From NCBI GenBank assembly GCA_964651825.1, contig CAZYWK010000010.1, positions 1-64,000 on the forward strand: a stretch of 64,000 nt of DNA, read 5' to 3'. The DNA comes from Sva-07 sp964651825. Its GTDB lineage: Bacteria > Actinomycetota > Acidimicrobiia > Acidimicrobiales > Ilumatobacteraceae. The position numbers and the translations under genes were made by a program. The notes under the pieces were generated by a model. The model had not been told where the DNA came from and searched no databases. It saw only the letters and a list, made by a program, of their open reading frames with translations. The stretch's first letter is position 1; each line of letters opens with the position of its first letter. Below are positions 1-9,186 of the stretch, in pieces.

Positions 1-106
1 CAGCGATTCCTCCGGAGCGGCCATCGCACCACAGTACGGGCACCCCGCGAGAGCGAAGCGAGCGCTCCGGCTGAAACCGGTCGTTGCGACACCTATCGTT
101 GCGGCC
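1..106. other. Window edge, no complete gene
   Basis: No complete gene lies here. On the minus strand one frame reads GCPYCGAMAAPEESL toward the window edge, with an ATG at 24..22; it could be the start of a gene leaving the window, but too little is present to call it. A direct repeat TCGTTGCG (81-88 and 96-103) lies just before the alpha-glucosidase gene and could be an operator. Confidence 0.3.
94..99 (+). promoter_or_regulatory. Candidate -10 (TATCGT), leaderless glucosidase promoter
   Basis: TATCGT fits TANNNT and ends 7 nt before the GTG start at 107, so transcription would begin at or next to the start codon. It overlaps the TCGTTGCG direct repeat. No clear -35 is visible. Confidence 0.4.
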
Positions 107-1804
107 GTGACACTCTCCGAGGATCCCCAGTGGTGGCGTAGCGCCGTCGTGTACCAGGTGTACCCCCGATCGTTCGCCGACGCGAACGGTGACGGCACCG
201 GTGACGTGGCCGGCATCATCGAACGGCTGCCGTACCTCGCCGAGCTCGGCGTCGACGCGATCTGGGTCAGCCCGTGGTACACGTCCCCGCTCGCCGACGG
301 CGGCTACGACGTCGCCGACTACCGCGACATCCTCCCCGAGTTCGGCACGCTCGCCGAGGCCGACCGGTTCGTCGCCGCCGCGCACGACCTGGGGATCAGG
401 GTGCTGATCGACCTGGTACCCAACCACTGCAGCGACGAACACGAGTGGTTCCGTGCCGCCCTCGCCGCCGCGCCGGGGTCACCCGAGCGGGAGCGGTTCC
501 TGTTCCGCGACGGCACGGGCGATGCCGGCGACGTGCCGCCGAACAACTGGCCCGCCATGTTCGGCGGCGGTGCGTGGGAGCGCACCACGGATGCCGACGG
601 CACACCCGGCCAGTGGTACCTACACCTGTTCGCGCCGGAGCAACCGGACTGGAACTGGGAGAACCCGGAGATCGCCGACGAGTTCGACTCGATCCTGCGC
701 TTCTGGTTCGACCGCGGCATCGACGGGTTCCGCATCGACGTCGCCAACTCGATGGCCAAGGCACCGGGCCTCCCCGACCTGCCCACCGGCCCGGACGGTC
801 AGCCGATCGTCGACACGCTCACCGGCTCGCCGTACATGAACCAGCCCCACGTCCACGACATCCTCCGCCATTGGCGCACCGTCGCCGACGAGTACGCCGG
901 AACCGACGGCGGCGCCCGCGTGTTCGTGTCCGAGGCGTGGGTGACGCCCGCTGCCGAGCTGGCCAAGTACATCCGGCCCGACGAGCTGCACACCACGTTC
1001 AACTTCGACGCGCTGATGTGCGAGTGGACCGCCGAGTCGCAGCGCAACGTCATCGACCTCACGCTCGGCGCGGTCGGAGCGGTCGGCGCTCCCGCCACGT
1101 GGGTGCTCGCCAACCACGACACGATCCGTGTCGCCACCCGCTACGGCCGGCCGATCACCGGCGCCCGATTCACTCCGCACGGGATGGACAGGGACTCCTA
1201 CGCCGGGATCGGCAAGGTGCCCGAGGGCGACACCGACCTCGTGCTCGGCCGCAAGCGAGCCCGGGCCGCCGCCCTGTTGGAGCTGGCGCTGCCCGGCGGC
1301 GCGTACGTGTACCAAGGCGACGAGCTCGGCCTCGACGAGGTCGAGGACCTGCCGGACGACGTGCTGCAGGACCCGATCTGGGAGCGGTCGGGCCACACCG
1401 CACGTGGCCGCGACGGCTGCCGCGTGCCGCTGCCGTGGTCGGGCGACGAGGCACCGTTCGGGTTCGGCTCGCCCGACGCACCGCCCTGGCTGCCGCAGCC
1501 CGACCGATGGGCGACGGTCACCGCAGCCGCCCAGCACGACGACCCGTCGAGCCACCTGAACCTCTACCGCGCCGTGCTCGCCGAGCGCCGCCGCAACCCC
1601 GCCCTCGGTGACGGCACGCTGGCCTGGGACGACGACGCGCCCGCGGGCGTGCTGTCGTTCACCCGCGAGCCCGGCTTCCGCTGCGTCGTCAACTTCGGTG
1701 CCGAGCCGTTCCCGATCCCCGACGGCGCCCGCGTCCTCGTGGCCTCCGGTGACCCGACCGCGACCGTGGTCGGCACCGACGAAGCGGTCTGGCTGGCCCG
1801 GTAG
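107..1804 (+). CDS. GH13 alpha-glucosidase / oligo-1,6-glucosidase
   Basis: Predicted retaining alpha-glucosidase (565 aa) that hydrolyses terminal alpha-linked glucose from oligosaccharides in the cytoplasm; no signal peptide is seen. The GH13 blocks are intact: DLVPNH (102-107), GFRIDV with nucleophile Asp211, the acid/base Glu276 in FVSEAW, and ANHD with Asp338. The N-terminus WWRSAVVYQVYPRSFAD is typical of this family. Start is GTG at 107, supported by a -10-like TATCGT immediately upstream. It stands alone on this strand; the next genes are on the minus strand, so it is probably monocistronic. Exact substrate (maltose, isomaltose, trehalose, sucrose) cannot be read from sequence. Confidence 0.9.
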   Translation: MTLSEDPQWWRSAVVYQVYPRSFADANGDGTGDVAGIIERLPYLAELGVDAIWVSPWYTSPLADGGYDVADYRDILPEFGTLAEADRFVAAAHDLGIRVLIDLVPNHCSDEHEWFRAALAAAPGSPERERFLFRDGTGDAGDVPPNNWPAMFGGGAWERTTDADGTPGQWYLHLFAPEQPDWNWENPEIADEFDSILRFWFDRGIDGFRIDVANSMAKAPGLPDLPTGPDGQPIVDTLTGSPYMNQPHVHDILRHWRTVADEYAGTDGGARVFVSEAWVTPAAELAKYIRPDELHTTFNFDALMCEWTAESQRNVIDLTLGAVGAVGAPATWVLANHDTIRVATRYGRPITGARFTPHGMDRDSYAGIGKVPEGDTDLVLGRKRARAAALLELALPGGAYVYQGDELGLDEVEDLPDDVLQDPIWERSGHTARGRDGCRVPLPWSGDEAPFGFGSPDAPPWLPQPDRWATVTAAAQHDDPSSHLNLYRAVLAERRRNPALGDGTLAWDDDAPAGVLSFTREPGFRCVVNFGAEPFPIPDGARVLVASGDPTATVVGTDEAVWLAR

Positions 1805-1828
1805 CCAGCCCAGGCCGGCTCGGCGCGG

Positions 1829-2659
1829 CTACAGCAGGTCGACCATCCGGTCGCGCCAAGGTGCGAGGCTCGTGGCGGACCGGCCGCCGTACATGGCGGT
1901 GGAGGCGAGCCGCTTGTAAGCGCCCGGGAGCTTGATCGTCGTGCGCCCGGCGGTGACCGCACCGACGTCGACCTGTCGCAGCGCGGCGGCGCGCTCGTCG
2001 CTCAGGCCGGGGTGGCCGAGCCGGTCGTCGCGGACGCTGTCGACGATCAGGCGCGCCATCTCGGCGACGTCGACATCAGGATGGGGCACCATCGACAAGA
2101 AGTTGCTCGTCCCGCGCGTTCCGGCGACCGGCTGCACGCAGCGGAACTCGATGAGCGAACGCGAGCACGTCAGCGTCGTCAGCCACGGCCAGCGCACCTG
2201 GCCCACCAGGAGCCGCACCGTGGTCGACCGCACCTCCTCACCCGGCCACCACCGTCGGCACACGAACACCGCCCGGGTCGTGGTGAGATGGCACCGGCCC
2301 GCGAGCTCCTCGATCGGCGCGTCGCCGAACAGCGACGACGGCCCACCCAGGCGGATCCCGACACCCACCGTGTCGAAGCGAGCCACGATCGACTCACCGG
2401 CCTGCAAGCGCGGCTCGTAGTCAGCGGTCACCTGCGGGAGGAACACCTGCCGCTCGTCGCCGTCGTCGAGATCGACGTACGCGACCAGATCGAGTGGCGC
2501 CCGCAACGCCGGCCAGATGTCCGGTGACGGAGGGACCGGTGAGGCAGGGACCGGTGAGGGGGCGATGGCCGAACGTGGCGAGGCTGCCGGAACGACCACG
2601 CCAGGCGTCGGTCGCGCCCCCCACGTGTCGAGGTTCGTCGAATCCGGCAATCGCGCCAC
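1829..2659 (-). CDS. Hypothetical protein, possible PH/GRAM-like fold
   Basis: Not recognised as a named family. About 276 aa from a GTG at 2659. The first 60 residues are Pro/Ala/Ser-rich and probably disordered (APSPVPASPVPPSPD). The rest is an acidic then beta-rich domain containing GRCHLTTTRAVFVC, which resembles the strand pattern of PH/GRAM-like bacterial domains. No signal peptide or membrane segment. It lies downstream of the BTAD regulator on the same strand, separated by about 125 nt. Start choice is uncertain because the frame stays open far upstream into the regulator gene. Confidence 0.5.
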   Translation of the reverse strand: MARLPDSTNLDTWGARPTPGVVVPAASPRSAIAPSPVPASPVPPSPDIWPALRAPLDLVAYVDLDDGDERQVFLPQVTADYEPRLQAGESIVARFDTVGVGIRLGGPSSLFGDAPIEELAGRCHLTTTRAVFVCRRWWPGEEVRSTTVRLLVGQVRWPWLTTLTCSRSLIEFRCVQPVAGTRGTSNFLSMVPHPDVDVAEMARLIVDSVRDDRLGHPGLSDERAAALRQVDVGAVTAGRTTIKLPGAYKRLASTAMYGGRSATSLAPWRDRMVDLL

Positions 2660-2783
2660 CCGCCCTTCCGTCCAGTGAGCGGTTCGGCCACCGCGGCATC
2701 GCACGGTACGAATCGGTAGCAAAGGCGGGCCAAAGCCACGAACCACCGGTTGCGGCCAGGCTGCCACGGTCAGCGCCGATGCG

Positions 2784-5700
2784 TCAGAGGCCGGCGACCG
2801 AGTTGGCGATCGACCCGACGAGACGCGATGCGGCCTCGGCGAGCGTCGATCGTGCGCCGAGCTGCACCGACGCCGTCGACCGGCCGCCGGCCGCCACCGC
2901 CGCGCGGACCGCAGCGGCCCGGGCCCGCTCCGCAGGCGACACGAACGGCAGATCACGCTGGTCGTCGGTCGCATCGGCGAGGCCGATGAGCCGGCCGGCC
3001 GACCACACATCTCCGAGCTGCAGCGCCACGGACGCCAACTCCACCGCCACCCGGTGCTTCTCACCGATCCAGCCCTGCCCGTGCGACGCGATCGCGGCCG
3101 CGGCCGAATGACGCGCCGAGTCGGCGTCGTCGTTGAGCACGTGGACGCGGGCGAGCGTGCACAGCAGCCACGGCTCGTAGGTGTGGAGCCCGCCGATCCT
3201 CGACAGTTCGAGGCCCCGCCCGGCCGCGCGCCGAGCGACGTCGACGTCACCCCGGTCGACCGCCAGTTCGGCCAGCGCCCCGTAGATGTGGATCAGCGAA
3301 GCCGTGTTCGTGGTGCGCTCGTACATCCCGCGCGCCGCCTCCAGATCGACGATTGCCGCGTCCACGTCGCCGGCGTGGCGGCGGCAGTGCCCGAGATACA
3401 TCTGTGTGTGCGCGACGAGCAGCTCGGCCCGCCGCGTCGCCCGCGCCTCCTTCAACACGTCGATCTGCGCGGCGAACCCGTCCTCGGTACGGCCGGCCAC
3501 CACCATCGTGACGCCGCGATAGCGCCGCGCCTCCCACGCCAGGTGCCGGTCGCCGGTCGTGCGGGCGATGTCGATCGCCGCGTCGAACAGTGCGATCGCA
3601 TCGTCGTGATCGCCCTCCCACCATCGCTTGATGCCGAGCAGCGACAGCGCCTTGCCCTCCGCGGCCGGGTCGCTCACCTGCCGGGCGATCTCGACCGCAC
3701 GGCGAAGGTGCGCCTCGTCGAGCTGGTGGAGCAGGCCGGGGCGGCCGCGCGCGGCGTGGACCCGGGATCGCAGCGACGACGGCTCGCCGTCGATCGCCAG
3801 CGCCGCATCCTGCACCGCGGTGTTGGTCGTCCACCAGCCGATCCCGTACAGCGGCATCTCCAGGTTGGCCGCGATCGTCAGCGCCGGTTCGCTGCGGCCG
3901 GTGCGCGCGAGATGTTCGATCGCCTGGTGGTGCCACGGGAGCTCACGGGCCAGGCGCACCGCGATCGGCGGGTCGGTGGCGGCGTCGTGGCGCAGCGACG
4001 CGGCGGCGGAGGCGGCACGCCGGATGCACTCGTCGACGAGCCGGTCGAGCACCACCGTGCGAGCCTCGTCCGACAGCAGGCCACTGGCGACATCACGGAG
4101 CGGCTCGAGCAACGAATAGGGCGCATCCGGACGTCCGTGGTCGAACTGCATCAGGCCGTGGTCGCAGAGCTCCTCGGCCGCGGGGCCGATCGTGGCACCG
4201 GCCTGATCGCGGCCCGCGAGCGCGCCGATCATTCCCGCATCGAGCCGTCCGGGAACGACCGCGGCCGCCGCCAGCACGGCGCGGGCGTCGTCGCTCACCT
4301 CGGGCAGCATCGCCTCGAACGCAGGCTCGAACTCGGAGCGCAACGTCGACGCCGTCCGGTCGAGCATCTGTGTCGGCGGCACCGACCGTGCCAGATCGGC
4401 GACGAGCCGGATGCCGAGCGGCAAGCCGCTGACCCGCTCGACCAGCTCGGCTGCCAGTTCGGGGCTCACCCGCGCCCGCGGCGCGCGGCTGGCGAGCAAC
4501 TCGCGCAGCAGACGGACCGCGGTCGACGATTCGATGTCGTCGTCATGCTCGCCGCCGGGGAGCCCGAGCGCACCGAGCCGTTCGACGACCGCATCGACGG
4601 GCAGCGGCACCCTGCTCGTGGCGAGGACGCCGACGTCGATCGTCACCCGCCGGACGATCCCGATCGCTTCGACCGCGGCGTCGACGTTCGACTCCGCGTT
4701 GTCGATCACGACGAGGCCGCCGGGGTGGCGACGCGACCATCGTTCGATCTCGACGTCGAACCAGCCGCTGCGGAACTCGAGATGGGGGACGTCGATCCAC
4801 GCCACTTCCTGGCCCTGCGCCCGCCCGCGGGCGGCCACCTCGGTGGCGAGCCGCGTCTTGCCCGCGCCGGGGGCACCGGAGATGACCACCGGAAGCCGGC
4901 GCGCCAGCGCCTTCTCGACGCGTTCCAACGAGTCGTCGCGACCCACCAGCGGCCCGAACGTCAGCGGCTCGCGATCGAACTCGAAGCCGGGCAGCGGATC
5001 GGTGGCCTGCAACGACGTCGTGTCGTCGGAGAGCACGAAGCGCTGCGTCTGCTGCAGGTCGTCGCCGGGCTCGAGGCCGAGCTCGTCGACGAGGCGCCGG
5101 CGGGCCCGCTGGAACGTGGCGAGCGCCTCACGCCGGCGGCCCTGCATCGCCTCGGCGCGCATCAGCAGGGCCCACCGCCGCTCGCGGAACGGCTCGGCGT
5201 CGACGAGCTCGACGGCGGCGCGCTCGGCGTCCGCGAAACGCCCCACGTCCAGCAACGCCTCGACGAACTCCTCCTCCACGTCGAGCCGCGCCGCCGTCAG
5301 CTGGTAGGTCGCCGAGGGAGCGACCGACTCTCCGTCGACCACGAACGCCGGGCCGCGCGCCACGGCCAGCGCATCGGCCAGCAAGGCGACCGCTTCCGCT
5401 CCCGTCGCCGAGGCCGCGCGCCGGCGCGCGTCGTGGAACAGGTCGATGTCGACGACCCAGCTGCCGAGTTCGAGGCGGTAGATCGCCCCGTCACGCTCGA
5501 CGACCGGGCCGTCGTCGAGCGCTTCGAGCTCGCGGCGCAGCCGGCCGAGATGCACGTGCAGCGCGGAGCGGGCGCTCTTCGGAGGAAGCGTCGGCCACAC
5601 GATGTCGATCAGCTGGTCGAGCGTCGCCCCGCTGCGCCGCGCCACCAGACCCGCGACGAGCCGGCCGGCGTTGCCGGTCACCCACACGAGGCGGCCGTGG

Positions 5701-5792
5701 TCGCTCAGGGCGGGCTCGCCGAAGCAGACCAACATCCGGTCGGGCCGGCACGCCGTGGGACGGGCGCCTGTGACGAGCTCGTCCATGAGCAC
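2784..5792 (-). CDS. BTAD/AfsR-type transcriptional regulator with ATPase and TPR region
   Basis: Large SARP-like regulator of 1002 aa. Order: winged-helix DNA-binding domain (about 20-115, with LVAGLVARRSGATLDQLIDIVW and SALHVHLGRLRREL), bacterial transcriptional activator domain (about 115-255, ending LVDELGLEPGD), an NB-ARC/AAA-type ATPase with P-loop GAPGAGKT (306-313) and Walker B GGLVVIDNAE (358-367), then a long alpha-helical TPR-like C-terminus. Such proteins activate pathways after sensing a ligand through the ATPase and TPR parts. The GTG at 5792 is preferred over the in-frame ATG at 5786 because a TACCGT -10 ends 6 nt before it. It is divergent from the SLC13-type transporter, a plausible target. 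Confidence 0.9.
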   Translation of the reverse strand: MLMDELVTGARPTACRPDRMLVCFGEPALSDHGRLVWVTGNAGRLVAGLVARRSGATLDQLIDIVWPTLPPKSARSALHVHLGRLRRELEALDDGPVVERDGAIYRLELGSWVVDIDLFHDARRRAASATGAEAVALLADALAVARGPAFVVDGESVAPSATYQLTAARLDVEEEFVEALLDVGRFADAERAAVELVDAEPFRERRWALLMRAEAMQGRRREALATFQRARRRLVDELGLEPGDDLQQTQRFVLSDDTTSLQATDPLPGFEFDREPLTFGPLVGRDDSLERVEKALARRLPVVISGAPGAGKTRLATEVAARGRAQGQEVAWIDVPHLEFRSGWFDVEIERWSRRHPGGLVVIDNAESNVDAAVEAIGIVRRVTIDVGVLATSRVPLPVDAVVERLGALGLPGGEHDDDIESSTAVRLLRELLASRAPRARVSPELAAELVERVSGLPLGIRLVADLARSVPPTQMLDRTASTLRSEFEPAFEAMLPEVSDDARAVLAAAAVVPGRLDAGMIGALAGRDQAGATIGPAAEELCDHGLMQFDHGRPDAPYSLLEPLRDVASGLLSDEARTVVLDRLVDECIRRAASAAASLRHDAATDPPIAVRLARELPWHHQAIEHLARTGRSEPALTIAANLEMPLYGIGWWTTNTAVQDAALAIDGEPSSLRSRVHAARGRPGLLHQLDEAHLRRAVEIARQVSDPAAEGKALSLLGIKRWWEGDHDDAIALFDAAIDIARTTGDRHLAWEARRYRGVTMVVAGRTEDGFAAQIDVLKEARATRRAELLVAHTQMYLGHCRRHAGDVDAAIVDLEAARGMYERTTNTASLIHIYGALAELAVDRGDVDVARRAAGRGLELSRIGGLHTYEPWLLCTLARVHVLNDDADSARHSAAAAIASHGQGWIGEKHRVAVELASVALQLGDVWSAGRLIGLADATDDQRDLPFVSPAERARAAAVRAAVAAGGRSTASVQLGARSTLAEAASRLVGSIANSVAGL

Positions 5793-5798
5793 GCCGTC

Positions 5799-5804
5799 AC
5801 GGTA
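5799..5804 (-). promoter_or_regulatory. Candidate -10 (TACCGT), leaderless BTAD regulator
   Basis: On the minus strand TACCGT ends 6 nt before the GTG at 5792. This spacing predicts a leaderless transcript and favours the GTG over the downstream ATG. Confidence 0.45.
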
Positions 5805-5851
5805 GTGCGATCATCGTCGCACTACGTGCCGTGTGGTGGAATCACAGCGAG

Positions 5852-7657
5852 ATGAGTGGCGACGCGTGGATCACCTTGGTCGTGCTCGTCGTCGCGTTCG
5901 GCGTGCTGGCCCTGGAGCGGGCGCCGATCCCGGTCGTGATCGGCGGCGCGGTCGGGGTGCTGCTGCTGGCCGACGTGATCGACCAGGACCAGGCGCTGTC
6001 GGGGCTGGCGTCGAGCGCGCCGTGGACGATCGCCGGCCTCTACGTGCTCGCCGGCGCGGCCACCGTGACCGGCGCCCTGTCGCCGCTGATCGACCGGGTG
6101 CTCGAAGGTCGCCGTCGCGCGTCGCCTGCCGCCGGGTCGTCCGACCGGCTGCGGATCGCCCGCTTCACCGGCGCGACCGCGTTCTTGTCGGCGTTCATCC
6201 CCAACACGCCGCTCGTCGCGCTCGCCGCGCCACGCGTCGTCACGTGGTGCCGGCGCACCGGCAACTCGGCGTCGCTGCTGCTGATGCCCCTGTCGTTCGC
6301 CTCGGTGCTGGGCGGCGTGGTCACGGTGATCGGCACGTCGACCAACCTCGTCGTGTCCGACCTCCTCGTCGAGCAGGGCGGCGAGCCGCTCGGCGTGTTC
6401 GAGATGACGCCCGTCGGCCTGCCGGTCGCCGTCGTGGGGGTGGCCACGCTGATGCTCACCGCGCCGTGGCTGCTCGGAGCGCGCCACGCCCCGACCAAGG
6501 ACATCACCTCGACCGCCGACCGGTACACCGTCGCGATGATCGTCGATGCCGATGGCCCGCTCGTCGGCCAGACGATCGAGGCCGCCGGCCTGCGCCACCT
6601 CAACGGTGTGTTTCTCGCCAGCGTCGAGCGCGGCGGTGGCGCGCGGGTGACCGTCGCGGCGCGGCCCGAGACGGTGCTCGGCGAGGGCGACACGTGCTAC
6701 TTCGCCGGCGACGTAGAAGACGTCGTCGACCTCCTCGACATCCGCGGCCTCACCGTCGCCGAGCAACGTCACCTCGAAGGAACCGGCGACCAGCACGACG
6801 CGACGTTGTACGAGGTCGTCGTGTCGGAACGCTCCGAGCTCGCCGGCAGCACGCTCAGCGACGTCGGCTTCCGCGCCCGGTACGACGCCGCCGTGCTCGC
6901 CATCCGTCGCCACGACGAGCACGTGCCCGGCAAGCTCGGCACCGTCGAGCTGCGCCAGGGTGACGTGCTGCTCGTGGTCGGCATGCCCGAGTTCGAGCGG
7001 CAGTGGCGTGGCCACCGCGACTTCAGCGTGGTGGCCGCGCTCGACGCTCCCGCGCCGGCGCGCCGCAAGAACTCGTGGCTGGTGCTCGTCGCCGTCGTCG
7101 CCACCATCGCGCTGGCCGTGTTCGAGGTGCTCGACCTGATGGAGTCCGCACTGCTCGCCGCGGCCGCGCTGCTCGCGCTGCGGGTGATCAGCATCAACGA
7201 GGCGCGGCGGGCGGTGAACCTGAACGTCGTGTTCACCATCGCCATGTCGATCAGCCTCGGCACCGCGGTGGCCGCGAGCGGCCTGGCCGACGAGATCGGG
7301 GCGGTGCTCGGCGACCTCGGCGACCCGTTCGGCGACACCGGCCGGGTGGTCGCCGTGCTCGTTGCCACGATGATCCTGACCGAGCTGCTGTCGAACAATG
7401 CCGCCGCCGCGGTGATGCTCCCGGTCGCCACGGTCGCCGCGCTGGAGGGCGGCATCGACCCGCGGGCGATGGCGCTGGTCGTGTTGATCGGCGCGTCGTG
7501 TTCGTTCCTGTTCCCGATCGGCTACCAGACGAACCTGATGGTCTACGGCCTCGGCGGCTACCGCTTCACCGATTTCACCCGGCTCGGCTTCCCCCTCACG
7601 ATCGCCACGGTGATCGTCACCCCGATCGCACTCCCCCTCGCCATCCCGCTGCACTGA
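5852..7657 (+). CDS. SLC13/DASS-family transporter with two TrkA-C domains
   Basis: Integral membrane carrier of about 601 aa. Hydrophobic helices occupy about 5-75, 110-215 and 400-600. Between them are two soluble RCK/TrkA-C-like domains (about 220-300 and 305-390). The paired carboxylate-carrier motifs are present as GTSTNLVV in the first half and LLSNNAAAAVMLP in the second, so Na+-coupled transport of dicarboxylates, sulfate or similar anions is likely; the substrate is not known. An in-frame GTG at 5831 would add seven residues (MWWNHSE), but the ATG at 5852 is chosen because the first helix follows directly. Divergent from the BTAD regulator. Confidence 0.85.
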   Translation: MSGDAWITLVVLVVAFGVLALERAPIPVVIGGAVGVLLLADVIDQDQALSGLASSAPWTIAGLYVLAGAATVTGALSPLIDRVLEGRRRASPAAGSSDRLRIARFTGATAFLSAFIPNTPLVALAAPRVVTWCRRTGNSASLLLMPLSFASVLGGVVTVIGTSTNLVVSDLLVEQGGEPLGVFEMTPVGLPVAVVGVATLMLTAPWLLGARHAPTKDITSTADRYTVAMIVDADGPLVGQTIEAAGLRHLNGVFLASVERGGGARVTVAARPETVLGEGDTCYFAGDVEDVVDLLDIRGLTVAEQRHLEGTGDQHDATLYEVVVSERSELAGSTLSDVGFRARYDAAVLAIRRHDEHVPGKLGTVELRQGDVLLVVGMPEFERQWRGHRDFSVVAALDAPAPARRKNSWLVLVAVVATIALAVFEVLDLMESALLAAAALLALRVISINEARRAVNLNVVFTIAMSISLGTAVAASGLADEIGAVLGDLGDPFGDTGRVVAVLVATMILTELLSNNAAAAVMLPVATVAALEGGIDPRAMALVVLIGASCSFLFPIGYQTNLMVYGLGGYRFTDFTRLGFPLTIATVIVTPIALPLAIPLH

Positions 7658-7682
7658 CCTGGCCGGCTCGGCTCACCGCGAC

Positions 7683-8570
7683 TCAGCGCCAGGGTGGGTC
7701 GGCGCCGGCTCGCTGACACGCCAGGCCGGCGGCCGTGATCGCCGAGGTGACCGCGGGGAGGAGCTGGTCCGGCGTGGGGTCGGCAGCCGGTTCCCACTCG
7801 GCGAGGAACGCGCCGCAGAACGTGTCGCCGGCACCGATCGTGTCGACCACCTCGACGGGCGGGACCGCAACGGTGCGCTCGCCCGCCGCGGTGAGGACGT
7901 GGAGCTCGCCGGCCCCGTCGGTCAGGAGCACGGCCCCGGCACCGCCGGCGACGATGCGGCGCGCCGCGGCGCGCGGCTCGAGGCGCGGCTCGAGGTACGC
8001 GAGGTCGTCGGCGCTCACCTTCACCACCGTTGCCTCGGCGAGGATCGCGCGGACGCGCCGGACGTAGCCGTCGTGGTCGGCGATCAGCCGCGGCCGACAG
8101 TTCACGTCGACCATCAGCGCCGGCGCGGCCGTCCCGCGACGTGACGCCAGCATCGACTCGATCGTGGCCGCCATCGGTTCGAGCACGAGGCCGAGGCCGC
8201 CGGTGAAGAGCGCGTCGGCCCTCAGGCTCGTGCCGGCGAGGTCAGCCGCCGGCAGGAGCGCCGGTGCCGACGTGCCGTCGACATAGAAGCGATACGTCGC
8301 CGCGCCGTCGTCGTCGAGCTCGGCCGCGGCGAGGGTGGTCGGGAGCTCGACGCGGGGCGCGTGCGTGATGTCGACGCCGTCAGCGGTCAACTGGCGGGCG
8401 AGCCGCTCACCGAACCGATCGCGCGACAGCGCCCCGACGAACGTCACGTGGCCGCCCCATCGGCTGCACGCCCGGGCCGTGTTGAACGGCGCACCGCCGA
8501 GCGCCGCCGACACCTCGCCCGCCGGCGTGATCACGAGGTCGATCAACGCCTCGCCGGCCACGACGATCAC
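7683..8570 (-). CDS. PfkB-family carbohydrate kinase (fructokinase-like)
   Basis: Cytoplasmic sugar kinase of 295 aa that phosphorylates a sugar with ATP. N-terminal VAGEALIDLV and GGAPFNTARACSRWGG form the substrate-side PfkB signature. DTIGAGDTF near the C-terminus carries the anion hole and catalytic base Asp249. Length and motif order match fructokinases; ribokinase or KDG kinase remain possible. GTG start at 8570. The gene follows the DinB-like gene on the same strand with a 16-nt gap, so the two are probably co-transcribed. Confidence 0.85.
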   Translation of the reverse strand: MIVVAGEALIDLVITPAGEVSAALGGAPFNTARACSRWGGHVTFVGALSRDRFGERLARQLTADGVDITHAPRVELPTTLAAAELDDDGAATYRFYVDGTSAPALLPAADLAGTSLRADALFTGGLGLVLEPMAATIESMLASRRGTAAPALMVDVNCRPRLIADHDGYVRRVRAILAEATVVKVSADDLAYLEPRLEPRAAARRIVAGGAGAVLLTDGAGELHVLTAAGERTVAVPPVEVVDTIGAGDTFCGAFLAEWEPAADPTPDQLLPAVTSAITAAGLACQRAGADPPWR

Positions 8571-8586
8571 GTCACGTCACCTGCGG

Positions 8587-9180
8587 CTACGACGACGGCC
8601 CGGCCGCCTGGACGGCGGCGGCCTCCACGCGGGTCCGGTACCCAGCCCACCAGGCGGCGTCCTGTTGCGGCACGTTGGTGTTGTCGACCCGCAGCCCGAC
8701 GGCGCCGTCGATGAGCTCGCGGACGATGTCGGCGTGGCCGGCGTGGCGGTTCGTCTCGGCGATCATGTGGACGATGATCGTGTGCAACGTCGGGCGGTTG
8801 CGGTCGTCCGGCCACCACGGGACGTGGCCCGCCGTGTCGAGGTCGAGCGCCTCGATCGTGGCGTCGACGCGGGCCCATGCCCGATCCCAGAGCGCGAGGA
8901 TGTCGGCGCGCGACTCCTCCGGTGTGGCCCACAGGTCGGCGTTCGGTTCGGCGCCCTCGTCGAACCACGGCAATGGCTCGCCGCTCGGCCGTCCCATGAC
9001 CTCGCCGAAGTACCCGTCGGCCACGCTGGCCACGTGCTTCACGAGGCCGAGCAGGTTGGTGCCGGTCGGCACCAACGGCCGCCGCAGGTCGTACTCACCG
9101 AGCCCGTCGAGCTTCCAGATCATGGAGTCGCGGGCCGAGGTCAGGTAGCGATGGAGCACTTCCTTGTCGGCGTCGGGCAC
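8587..9180 (-). CDS. DinB-like / DUF664 family protein
   Basis: A 197-aa four-helix-bundle protein of the DinB/DUF664 group, which includes thiol-dependent S-transferases and mycothiol-dependent enzymes. Metal-binding His positions fit KHVA (about residue 48) and HMIAETNRHAGHADIVRELIDG in the second half. No signal peptide. GTG start at 9180, supported by a TACCCT -10 that ends 8 nt upstream. Substrate and thiol partner cannot be assigned. It is upstream of the PfkB kinase in a likely two-gene unit. Confidence 0.8.
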   Translation of the reverse strand: MPDADKEVLHRYLTSARDSMIWKLDGLGEYDLRRPLVPTGTNLLGLVKHVASVADGYFGEVMGRPSGEPLPWFDEGAEPNADLWATPEESRADILALWDRAWARVDATIEALDLDTAGHVPWWPDDRNRPTLHTIIVHMIAETNRHAGHADIVRELIDGAVGLRVDNTNVPQQDAAWWAGYRTRVEAAAVQAAGPSS

Positions 9181-9186
9181 GGCACG

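Noticed and set aside
3054..5855. Long plus-strand open frame antisense to the BTAD regulator
   Set aside because: It is Arg/Gly/Ala-rich without domains, and the opposite strand encodes a complete multidomain regulator. Such shadow frames are expected in very GC-rich DNA; those at 10919-13183, 13277-15424 and 19119-21026 were dropped for the same reason.
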